Below, in pieces: positions 8,678 through 16,307 of a DNA stretch of 64,000 bases. The first letter of the stretch is position 1. Every line of letters starts with the position of its first letter. Below the pieces are notes generated by a model, which saw only the letters and a list, made by a program, of their open reading frames with translations, made no database searches and was not told the origin of the DNA. Location: assembly GCA_040768665.1 (NCBI GenBank), contig JAXGMN010000048.1, forward strand, positions 42,060 to 106,059, given 5' to 3'. Both the position numbers and the translations under genes were made by a program. The DNA comes from JABWBD01 sp040768665. GTDB taxonomy: Bacteria; Planctomycetota; Planctomycetia; Pirellulales; Thermoguttaceae.

Positions 8678-10072
8678 TCAAGTTTCCCGGAGAACCACTG
8701 CCGGGTCTTGCATCAGTGCTGAGAGGGTGGGCAAATAGGTGGCCAGGAGTGTAACGACAGGAGCGCCCAATAAGGCCGCCAACAGGAGTTCGTAATGGAT
8801 ACGCGTCTGACCGGTAACGACCTCAAGAGCGCGTGAACCAAACCAATCCCCCAGCCATGTGCCCAATACCGCTCCCGCCACGGCTCCCGAGAGTCCCAAG
8901 AGGATCGCTTTGCCGAGGAAAAGGACAGCGATTGCCGAAGAGCTTTTCCCGATCGCCCGCAGCAGTCCGATCTCCGTTCGGCGTTCGCGGACATTGGCCA
9001 TGGCCAGCAACCCGACCCAGACGGCAGCGGCGAGGACCACCAGCGGCGTGATTACCTGGGCCAGCGTTTCCATGACCCGCTGAATCCGGGTGCGGCTGGC
9101 CGCCAGATTTGCCATGATCTCCTCCTGCTGAGCGAGGACTCTCTGACGCTCCTCAAGATTCGCCTTCATCGCACCGAGGATCTGGTTCTGCTTGGCCGCG
9201 ACCAGTTCCCGCTGCTCGGCGCGAGCCAGCGCGATCGAGCGGAATTCCGTGATTCGCGTTTCCGGCAAAACCTCGGATAGTTGCTCTCGGATGTTCGGCA
9301 GGTTCGAGCCTGCACAGTTGCAGCCCAGGGCCAAGATCTGATTGATCCTGCCGGGCTTGTCGAGCAACGTCTGGGCGTCGGCCAGAGCCATGGCAACGGT
9401 GATGTCCTCTTTGCTGCCCTGCTCGGGGAGAATTCGGGCGATGCGGAACGATTTGCCAAGCACTTCAACGGTGCCTCCCTCCTTGAGGTCGGCACCAAGC
9501 TCATGCCCCAGAAAGACGGTTCCCGGCTCGATCGAATAGCCCATCGGCGACTTGTGCCGCATGTGCGACTGGGTCGCCTCGGGCAGATAGCCGACCAAAA
9601 GGACTTTGCGGTTTTCCCAGTCGATTCTGGCCTGAAGCGTAGCGACCAGATGAGTGACGTATGTGAGGCGTTGGTCGGCGGCCAGTCGGTCGACATACTC
9701 CTGCGGCATGTCCTTGGTGGCGAAATCGGCGGCCCAGAAGTCGCTCATATTGGTGTCGCGGTGGACGATCAGGAGGTTGAAGCCCATGTCGCGCATCAGT
9801 TGGCGCGTTTCGTCCGCCAGTTGAACGAGCTCTGCCGCCGCCGCGTCTTCCACCCTCCGGATTTCCTGTTCGAGATCGGCGACTTTTTGCCGAAGATCGG
9901 AAACGAGGGCTTCGGATTTCGCTACCTGAACACGGGTCTCGCGCTGATAGGCCTCCACGAGCATCGGTCCGGCCACAAAGAGTGTCACGGCGACCGTGAC
10001 CGCAAGAACGCTGAGCGCAAAGTTCGCTTTTCGGTAGCCGATTTCGGCAAACAGAACTTTGATAATCGACAT
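8678..10072 (-). CDS. FtsX/MacB-type ABC transporter permease
   Basis: The 464-residue protein has an N-terminal membrane helix (residues 17-38, LSVLAVTVAVTLFVAG), a coiled coil (about 45-90), a MacB-like periplasmic region, a second heptad-rich stretch (about 290-335) and three C-terminal helices. Just after the first of these comes ANVRERRTEIGLLRAIGKSS, the FtsX-domain signature. It begins 3 bp after the rplU stop, so is co-transcribed with it. No ATPase or outer partner is nearby, so the complex it belongs to is unknown. The long coiled coils suggest an extended periplasmic stalk. Confidence 0.8.
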   Translation of the reverse strand: MSIIKVLFAEIGYRKANFALSVLAVTVAVTLFVAGPMLVEAYQRETRVQVAKSEALVSDLRQKVADLEQEIRRVEDAAAAELVQLADETRQLMRDMGFNLLIVHRDTNMSDFWAADFATKDMPQEYVDRLAADQRLTYVTHLVATLQARIDWENRKVLLVGYLPEATQSHMRHKSPMGYSIEPGTVFLGHELGADLKEGGTVEVLGKSFRIARILPEQGSKEDITVAMALADAQTLLDKPGRINQILALGCNCAGSNLPNIREQLSEVLPETRITEFRSIALARAEQRELVAAKQNQILGAMKANLEERQRVLAQQEEIMANLAASRTRIQRVMETLAQVITPLVVLAAAVWVGLLAMANVRERRTEIGLLRAIGKSSSAIAVLFLGKAILLGLSGAVAGAVLGTWLGDWFGSRALEVVTGQTRIHYELLLAALLGAPVVTLLATYLPTLSALMQDPAVVLRET

Positions 10073-10075
10073 ACC

Positions 10076-10390
10076 CTAAGAGCCAAGTTCGATTTTGTTG
10101 ATCCGCACCAATGTGTAGAGCTGGCGATGGCCGGTCCTGCGGCGGTAGGTCTTGCGACGGCGGAACTTCTGGACGACCAGCTTGGGGCCTTGGGCCACAC
10201 CCAGCACCTCGGCGGTGACGGTAGCCGCAAGGGTGGGCTGGCCGAGCTTCAGTCCGTCTTCGTCGCGGTAAGCCAGGACTCGATCGAACGTAAGTTCTTG
10301 GCCGGCAGAGACTTCCCGGTAGTCTACCTGAACCTCCTGGCCCTGTTGGACCTTCAATTGTCGGCCGCTGTCTTCAATAATCGCGTACAT
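10076..10390 (-). CDS. rplU: 50S ribosomal protein L21
   Basis: The 104-residue protein matches bL21 from end to end: MYAIIEDSGRQLKVQQGQ at the start, the LTFDRVL strand, and the basic FRRRKTYRRRTGHRQLYT tail that contacts 23S rRNA. It follows the RNase E/G gene by 95 bp, a common pairing. The gene that normally follows, rpmA (L27), is absent; an ABC permease gene begins 3 bp downstream instead. Confidence 0.96.
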   Translation of the reverse strand: MYAIIEDSGRQLKVQQGQEVQVDYREVSAGQELTFDRVLAYRDEDGLKLGQPTLAATVTAEVLGVAQGPKLVVQKFRRRKTYRRRTGHRQLYTLVRINKIELGS

Positions 10391-10485
10391 GGGAGTCCTG
10401 CGAAATGACTTTGAGGGTTACTGAATTGCGCAACAAGGAAGGATAGCCCTATAGTTTACCGCAGCCGTGGCGGACCCTTCAAGGG

Positions 10486-12099
10486 CTACGTCCAATCGAA
10501 CTTGACCTCGCGGCTCTCCCCGTCGTGGCAAACCACAACGAGGTGTTCCGGCGAAACATCTTCTGCACCAAGAACTTGTACCGTCATCTTGCCCTCGTCT
10601 TCGAGCCTGCTCAGCTCGCGCCGCTTGCGGTTGTTCAGGTATTCGGCGACGTCCTCGGCTACCGTGACGGTGATCTGATGGACATCGGCACGTTGACAGG
10701 CGAGAATCAGAAGCCGGATGACCTCGATGCCCATACTCTCCGATGTCTTGATCTGCCCGGTACCGTGGCAGGCAGGACAATCGCGGAAGACACTCCGTTT
10801 GAGGCTGGGGCGTATCCGCTGGCGAGTCATTTCAACCAGCCCGAAAGGGCTGGTCCGCAGGATTTTGGTCCGGGCCCGGTCGCGTTTGACCGCTTCGCGG
10901 AGGGCTCGCTCTACGCCGCGGCGATGCCGCTCCTTACGCATGTCGATGAAGTCATTGACGATCACGCCTCCGAGGTCCCGCAGGCGGATCTGCCGTGCGA
11001 TCTCCTTGGCGGCCTGAATGTTCATCTGATAGGCGGTTTCTTCGGCGGAATCGTCGGCTCGGAAGTTGCCGCTGTTGACGTCGATGGCCACAAGCGCCTC
11101 GGTCTGGTCGATGACGATTGACCCACCCTGCTTCAAAGGGACGGTGCGGCTGTGGATCTTGGTGATTTCCTCGTCCATATGATACTTATGGAAGAGGGGC
11201 TCCTTGCCCTCATAGAGCTGGAGCCGGCTGACATAGCGGGGCATGACGAGCTGGAGAAACTCCCTTGCCCGCTCGTAGGCCGATGGCTCGTCAATGTAGA
11301 TCATGTCGATATCGGCGGTAAAAATATCGCGGATCGTCCGGATGATCATGTCGCTTTCTTCATAGATGTCCACCGGCCCGGAGGCTTTCTTGATGCGGCG
11401 GACAATCACCTTCCAGAGCCGCAGCAGATAGGCAAGATCGCGCGACAGTTCTTTTCGGGTGCGGTCCGCCCCGGCCGTGCGGACGATGAATCCCAGACCC
11501 TTGGGCGGGTTCAGGTCGAGCATGATGTCGCGGAGCCGCCTGCGAGTTTCCTCGTCTTCGATTTTCCGGGAGACGCCAACGCGTCCCAGCGGAGGCATGA
11601 GCACGAGGTAGCGGCCGGGGATGCTGATGTAGGTGGACAGCGTCGGCCCTTTGGTCCCGATCCCTTCCTTGATCACCTGGACGACGACTTCGTCACCGCG
11701 GCGGAGGATCTCCTGGATCGGCGGCTTGATTCTCGGCCGGGCGCCCAGTCGTGCGCCGCGGTTGCGGGGACGGGGGCGGTCGTCATCTTCATTCTCGCCG
11801 TGATTGCCGCGGCGGCGCCCGGCGGGTTCGAGGGGGCGGTCGGGATCGTAACCGCCCTGGCGAAAATACTGGGGTTCAATGTCGCTGATGTGCAGGAAGC
11901 CGTTGCGGCCGACGCCGAAATCGACGAAGGCCGCCTGGATGCTCGGCTCCAGATTAACCACTACCCCCTTATAGATATTGCCTACGTAGCTGTCGTGTCC
12001 GGTTCGTTCGACGTACAGTTCTTCAAGGACGCCATCCTCAACGATTGCAATCCGGCACTCCTCCGGCTGCGACACGTTGATCAACATTTCCTGTTTCAT
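10486..12099 (-). CDS. rng: Ribonuclease E/G
   Basis: This 537-residue endoribonuclease functions in mRNA decay and rRNA maturation. The start at ATG 12099 gives MKQEMLINVSQPEECRIAIV. The S1 RNA-binding domain (HDSYVGNIYKGVVVNLEPS...) is split by an insertion of about 50 charged residues rich in Arg, Asp and Pro (residues 85-125). The catalytic DNase I-like core shows VAIDVNSGNF and VNDFIDMRKE with the metal-binding Asp residues. The zinc link is CPACHGTGQI. The protein lacks a long C-terminal scaffold, so is Rng-like. It sits between DUF2344 and rplU, a conserved neighbourhood. Confidence 0.93.
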   Translation of the reverse strand: MKQEMLINVSQPEECRIAIVEDGVLEELYVERTGHDSYVGNIYKGVVVNLEPSIQAAFVDFGVGRNGFLHISDIEPQYFRQGGYDPDRPLEPAGRRRGNHGENEDDDRPRPRNRGARLGARPRIKPPIQEILRRGDEVVVQVIKEGIGTKGPTLSTYISIPGRYLVLMPPLGRVGVSRKIEDEETRRRLRDIMLDLNPPKGLGFIVRTAGADRTRKELSRDLAYLLRLWKVIVRRIKKASGPVDIYEESDMIIRTIRDIFTADIDMIYIDEPSAYERAREFLQLVMPRYVSRLQLYEGKEPLFHKYHMDEEITKIHSRTVPLKQGGSIVIDQTEALVAIDVNSGNFRADDSAEETAYQMNIQAAKEIARQIRLRDLGGVIVNDFIDMRKERHRRGVERALREAVKRDRARTKILRTSPFGLVEMTRQRIRPSLKRSVFRDCPACHGTGQIKTSESMGIEVIRLLILACQRADVHQITVTVAEDVAEYLNNRKRRELSRLEDEGKMTVQVLGAEDVSPEHLVVVCHDGESREVKFDWT

Positions 12100-12189
12100 G
12101 GGTGCATTTCTTGTCCGGCATGGTTGGCGAGTACGCACAGCCGGTGCAGCGGGAGCGATGCCGATCGACGCGGTGTCGGGCGGTGTTCA

Positions 12190-12813
12190 TCACTGCAACT
12201 CCACACGGGTCCGGATCAGGTATATCCCTTGCTCTTCCAGATCGGACAGCCCCAGCGCCGCGAGGACGTCGCGAGCGCCTGCCCCGCCTTCCCGATTGCG
12301 AAGCCGCATCGAAAGCACGCCGGCCCCGATCGTCAGTTCTTCGAGATCCGGACGGCAATCGATGGAAGCGGCCTTACCGGCTCGTTGGACCAGGCACTCG
12401 GTCGCGGCCCAGAGTTGGCCAGCCCGAGTCGCCGCGTCGGCGAGTCGCTCCGGAGGGACGGCAACCCGATAGGAAGTGCTTCGAATGCGGGCTTTCTTTT
12501 CGCCGGGTGGGAGCACTTCCATCGAGGTGAAGCTGAGACCGGGCAGCGCGTGGCGTGCGAGCCGCCGACTGAGTTCTTCCGCGGTGCACGATTCGGCGAG
12601 TTCCAGTTCCATGACTTCATCCCATCCCTCGATGCCGACGGCCAAGGCCGACGGAAAGCTCATCCGCGGCTTCGGATGAAACCCCTGGCTCATCCCCAGC
12701 CGCAGCCCGGCACGCCGGAACAGCCGCTCTATTGAGCGAACCAGATCCCGGTGCCCGATCCAACGCAGGTCTCCCTGTTTGCAAAAGCGAATACGTACTC
12801 GTTCTCGAACCAT
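12190..12813 (-). CDS. DUF2344 / TIGR03936 radical-SAM-associated protein
   Basis: The 207-residue protein carries the family signature: RIRFCKQGDLRWIGHRDLVRSIERLFRRAGL at the N-terminus, then MSQGFHPKPRMSF and EEVMELEL-like DEVMELELAES. In many bacteria this domain is fused or adjacent to a B12-binding radical SAM protein and lies beside RNase E/G and L21; here only the latter context is kept. The function is unknown, with a role in rRNA or tRNA modification suspected from context. The gene ends 90 bp before rng. Confidence 0.85.
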   Translation of the reverse strand: MVRERVRIRFCKQGDLRWIGHRDLVRSIERLFRRAGLRLGMSQGFHPKPRMSFPSALAVGIEGWDEVMELELAESCTAEELSRRLARHALPGLSFTSMEVLPPGEKKARIRSTSYRVAVPPERLADAATRAGQLWAATECLVQRAGKAASIDCRPDLEELTIGAGVLSMRLRNREGGAGARDVLAALGLSDLEEQGIYLIRTRVELQ

Positions 12814-12996
12814 CGGGTTCGAACCTCTCCGCCACTGCCGATGGGGGCGGAGACTCCTTCAATGTGTCCACCCGTCCTCGCCGGCAGCCGCCGGAGCGAG
12901 CAACGGGTCCTCAATCATTTGCGGGCCGTCGAAACCATCGCCGGCCCGACGCGTGTTTCCATGATGTTCCTTCGACCGGCGCCGCCCTTCGTCGCG

Positions 12997-14739
12997 TTAC
13001 GGCAGCAGTTCGGGAACGTGCTTCTTCAGTTCCTTTCTCAGGAAGTTCTTGATGTCTCGTGCGTTTTCCATCGTCAGCGCGCGGCATGCGATTGCCTCGC
13101 ATTCGTCGATCGTGATGCTGCGGCACACCTTCTTGATCTCGGGAATGGCGCTGGGAGTGACGCTCAACTGCCTGAGGCCGAGCCCCAGCAACAGCATGGT
13201 ATATGCCGGGTTCCCGCTCATCTGGCCGCACAGGCTGACCGGCAGGCCCTTGCGTTTCGCCGCTTGAACGGTTATCGAAATAAGCTTCAGAACCGCCGGA
13301 TCGGCCGAATTGTACAGTCCGACGACGTCCTTGTTGCTCCGATCGACGGCCAGCGTGTACTGAATCAGGTCGTTGGTGCCGATGCTGAGAAAATCGACCT
13401 CTTCGACAAAATGGTCGATCATCATCACGGCGGAGGGCACCTCCACCATCATGCCGACCTGCAGATCGCGGTCGTACTCGATCCCATGCTCTTCGAGATC
13501 CTCGATGACGTCGGCCAGCACCATCCTGGCCTGGCGGAATTCGAGAATCGTCGAGACCAGAGGAAACATGATGCGGACCTTCCCCAGTGCGCTTGCCCGC
13601 AAAATCGCGCGGAGTTGTGTCCGGAACATCGGCACGTTTCGCAGCGCCAGGCGGATGCTCCGCAGGCCGAGGAACGGATTGCGCTCGTCTTCGGGCGCGG
13701 GCAGATGGGGAACCTTGTCCGCGCCGAGATCGAACGTGCGGATCGTCACCGACCGATCTCGCATCGAGTCAACCACGCGCGAGTACGCCTGGAAATGGAC
13801 CTCTTCGTCCGGCTCCGTCTCGGCGCCCAGGTAGAGGAACTCCGTACGGTAAAGGCCCACGCCGTCGGCGCCCCGTTCGATGCAGTAGTCGACCTCGTAG
13901 GGAAACTCGATGTTGCCATACAACTCGATGCGCACGCCGTCGGCGGTCTCGGCGGGAAGTTCGCGGAGCGTTTCCAGCCGTGCCGCGAGCGTGCGGATCT
14001 CTTCGGCTTCGTGGCGATAGCGGGCAACGGTTTCTTCATCCGGGTGCAGGATGACGAGGCCCTTGTCGCCGTCGATAATCACCCAATCCCCGCCGGATAC
14101 CTCCGCGAGGAACGGCCCGGTGCCGACGACCGCCGGAATACCGAGCCCTTCGGCAACAATGGCCGTATGGCTGCCCGGCCCGCCGACCTCGGTGACGAAG
14201 CCTTTGACGAAGCGGCGATCGAGGTTCGCCGTTTCGCTCGGCGTGAGATTATGCGCGAGAATGAGCACCGGCGAAGTCAACCGCGAGATTCCCTCGCGGC
14301 GGCGGCCGAGCAGATTCCGCAAAAGACGCTTCTCGATGTCGAAAATATCGGTGGCTCGTTCGGCCAAATAGTGGCTCTGGAGCTTCTGGAACACCTGCGC
14401 GTAGCGGCGAAGCGTGCGGCTGACCGCATACTCCGGAGAATAGTGATTCTGGCTAATCATCTTCTCCAGTTCGCTGCGGAGCCGCGAATCCTGGAGCATC
14501 TGGAGATGCGCCTCGAAGATCGCCGCGTACTTCTCCCCAAGCTCCTCGGCAACCGCGTCCCGGTTGCCGGCAATCTCTTCCGCCGCCGCGTCAATAGCAC
14601 GATTCAGACGCTCCAGTTCGTCTTCGACCGTATCGCGCGCGACGAAACGGCGAGGGATGCGAAAACCCTCATTATCCATCACCAGCGCTTCGCCGATGGC
14701 GACACCGGGCGAAACGGCGATACCCTGAAGCTTCTGCAC
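12997..14739 (-). CDS. ptsI: PTS enzyme I (phosphoenolpyruvate-protein phosphotransferase)
   Basis: Enzyme I takes phosphate from PEP and passes it to HPr. The 580-residue length is normal. Seen in order are the N-terminal HPr-binding helices, the phospho-histidine loop GGPGSHTAIVAEGLGIPAVVG (His191), the VIIDGDKG swivel strand, the PEP-binding YRTEFLYLG and FDLGADK, the metal-binding MVEVPSAVMM and IGTNDLIQY segments, and the C-terminal Cys in SLCGQMSGN. It follows ptsH by 70 bp in the hpf-ptsN-ptsH-ptsI series. No EIIB or EIIC gene is present, so the chain probably ends on PtsN as a regulatory PTS. Confidence 0.95.
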   Translation of the reverse strand: MQKLQGIAVSPGVAIGEALVMDNEGFRIPRRFVARDTVEDELERLNRAIDAAAEEIAGNRDAVAEELGEKYAAIFEAHLQMLQDSRLRSELEKMISQNHYSPEYAVSRTLRRYAQVFQKLQSHYLAERATDIFDIEKRLLRNLLGRRREGISRLTSPVLILAHNLTPSETANLDRRFVKGFVTEVGGPGSHTAIVAEGLGIPAVVGTGPFLAEVSGGDWVIIDGDKGLVILHPDEETVARYRHEAEEIRTLAARLETLRELPAETADGVRIELYGNIEFPYEVDYCIERGADGVGLYRTEFLYLGAETEPDEEVHFQAYSRVVDSMRDRSVTIRTFDLGADKVPHLPAPEDERNPFLGLRSIRLALRNVPMFRTQLRAILRASALGKVRIMFPLVSTILEFRQARMVLADVIEDLEEHGIEYDRDLQVGMMVEVPSAVMMIDHFVEEVDFLSIGTNDLIQYTLAVDRSNKDVVGLYNSADPAVLKLISITVQAAKRKGLPVSLCGQMSGNPAYTMLLLGLGLRQLSVTPSAIPEIKKVCRSITIDECEAIACRALTMENARDIKNFLRKELKKHVPELLP

Positions 14740-14809
14740 GTCGCTGTTTGCTGTTTCTTCTCGCGCGGTTCGCTACCGAACGCCTGGGGGCCGCTCGGAA
14801 GGGACCGGG

Positions 14810-15115
14810 CTACTTGTTGTCTTGTCTTTCCGCCTGCGCGTTGTCGCCGAACTTGCCGCGAAACAGTTCGACCAACGCGTCGAGAGCGGCTTCGGCATCG
14901 TCACCGACGGCCTCCAACTGCAGTTCGGTCCCGTCGCCGGCTCCCAGCGAGAGAATCTGCAGCACGTCGGTCGCATCCACGCGGTGGCGACTCTTGACCA
15001 ACTGAACCTTCGACCGAAACCGCCGGACCGTCCCGGCAATCAACGTAGCGGCGCGCGCGTGAACGCCCTCGGGGTTCCCCACGATCACCGTTCTCGTCGG
15101 TCTCGGCTCGCACAT
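14810..15115 (-). CDS. ptsH: HPr phosphocarrier, first copy (Asp at the Ser46 position)
   Basis: This 101-residue HPr has the active site NPEGVHARAATLIA with phospho-accepting His19 (His15 in standard numbering). The regulatory-serine region reads VDATDVLQILSLGAG; aligned to the usual KSIMGVMSLG, the residue at Ser46 is Asp50. The protein therefore cannot be phosphorylated there by HPr kinase and may mimic the phosphorylated state. It lies 15 bp after the ptsN stop and 70 bp before ptsI. A paralogue with the same substitution is at 27265. Confidence 0.93.
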   Translation of the reverse strand: MCEPRPTRTVIVGNPEGVHARAATLIAGTVRRFRSKVQLVKSRHRVDATDVLQILSLGAGDGTELQLEAVGDDAEAALDALVELFRGKFGDNAQAERQDNK

Positions 15116-15130
15116 GCAAGAGGCCGTGGA

Positions 15131-15607
15131 CTAGGATCCAAACTGGTTGTTATCCGCTTCCTCGAGCAGTTGCCGAATGTCTTCCGGTGTCTTCGACTGC
15201 TTCAGGAATCGGCAGAACGTGTCGTCGCGGAGTTGCCGCGAAATATTCTCCAAAGCCCGCAGATGGTCGCCAGGACGATCCGGAGGCGAGATCAGGAGAA
15301 AAAACAGGTAGACCTTTTCACCATCGAGACTGTCGAAATCCACGCCGTCGCTGCTGACGGCCACGGTCCCGACGAGCCGGTCGACGCTCGGATGTTTCGT
15401 GTGCGGCACCGCAACACCGCGGCCAATACCGGTACTCCCCAGTTCTTCGCGTTTCAGGATGGCCTTGACGATGCTCTCCTGTTCATCGGATTCGATCCCA
15501 CCCGCGCTCTCCAACGCCTGGACCATTTCCCGAATCACTTCTTCTTTGTCCTCGGCGGCCAGGTCGGCCCGAATCGCCTCAGGCACAACAAAGTCGGCAA
15601 ACTTCAT
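15131..15607 (-). CDS. ptsN: PTS IIA component of the nitrogen type (PtsN)
   Basis: The 158-residue protein is a fructose/mannitol-type EIIA domain. The active-site segment is LGSTGIGRGVAVPHTKHPSV with His69. The following VAVSSDGVDFDSLDGEKVYLFFLLISP stretch and the HLRALENISRQL helix are standard. The start at ATG 15607 was chosen because it begins the domain exactly (MKFADFVVPEAI). Proteins of this class act in regulation rather than transport. Location after hpf mirrors the rpoN-hpf-ptsN-npr clusters of proteobacteria. Confidence 0.92.
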   Translation of the reverse strand: MKFADFVVPEAIRADLAAEDKEEVIREMVQALESAGGIESDEQESIVKAILKREELGSTGIGRGVAVPHTKHPSVDRLVGTVAVSSDGVDFDSLDGEKVYLFFLLISPPDRPGDHLRALENISRQLRDDTFCRFLKQSKTPEDIRQLLEEADNNQFGS

Positions 15608-15689
15608 GCACAGGATCTCCTCTGTCTGGATGTCGTCCCCACCAGCGGGGACTGCCCGGCGTCCAGTGCCTTTCAACGCCATGGAGCGT

Positions 15690-16043
15690 CTAGCTGTTGG
15701 CCGGTTCAGAGTCCGGAGTAACCCCCTCTTCAGGACCTGAGGGGGTGCGGTGGCGTGCCTGGATTCTCTCCTTGTACTTCCGCAACTGCTGCTCCAACTT
15801 GTGAACCACCTCATCGATCGAGGCCATCAACTCGCCCCCCTTGGACGACGCCACAAAGACGTGCTTGTGCTCGGCTGAGGCGCGCAGGTCGACATCGGGG
15901 TTTTCCCGGCGCTCCAGGTCGATGGTCACTTCGATCTCGGTCAGCCGATCAAATAAACGCGTTAACTTCTCGACTTTGGCCGTAATCTTGGAGCGAGTCT
16001 CCTCGCTGATACTGCCGTGCCGCGTTGAAATCTTGATCTGCAC
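15690..16043 (-). CDS. hpf: Ribosome hibernation promoting factor (HPF/YfiA family)
   Basis: The 117-residue protein starts at GTG 16043, seven bases after an AAGGAG Shine-Dalgarno; upstream codons in the same frame do not look like family sequence. The domain shows VQIKISTRHGSISEE, ITAKVEKLTRLFDRLTEIEVTI and DLRASAEHKHVFVASSKGGELMASIDEVVHKLEQQLRKYKERI-type segments, the last in the usual place. HPF binds the small subunit decoding centre and inactivates ribosomes in stationary phase. The short form lacks the long C-terminal dimerisation domain. The C-terminal 20 residues are acidic and unstructured. Confidence 0.9.
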   Translation of the reverse strand: MQIKISTRHGSISEETRSKITAKVEKLTRLFDRLTEIEVTIDLERRENPDVDLRASAEHKHVFVASSKGGELMASIDEVVHKLEQQLRKYKERIQARHRTPSGPEEGVTPDSEPANS

Positions 16044-16307
16044 CGAGTCACTCCTTGGTACGGACACCGGAGGATGTAGGTTCCTCGTGGTCGTGAATCC
16101 GCTAATTCTAGCGAACAAATGCCGGGTACACAAACGCAAACCAGAAACGAGCCGCTGCAGCCTCCCTGGCTTGCCAAATTCTAGCTCTCGCTTTGCCGTA
16201 GCATCGCGGAACCCGTATCGCCCCCATCTAAGGTTGCAATCCCGGCTGCAGAGTGAGCCAACCAACAGCCCAAATCCGCGGAAACTGCCGGCTGTTCTCT
16301 GTCGTTC

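Noticed and set aside
11152..12735. A 527-codon plus-strand frame opposite RNase E/G and DUF2344
   Set aside because: Both minus-strand proteins are clear family members; this frame is their shadow.
12806..12830. GGTTCGAACC-type sequence suggesting a tRNA T-loop
   Set aside because: The flanking bases do not form a 5-bp T-stem or an acceptor stem on either strand; the site is the start of the DUF2344 gene.
12751..14997. A 748-codon open frame on the plus strand opposite ptsI
   Set aside because: The minus strand encodes a fully conserved enzyme I. The long antisense frame arises from GC-rich codon bias, and its translation has no domain character.
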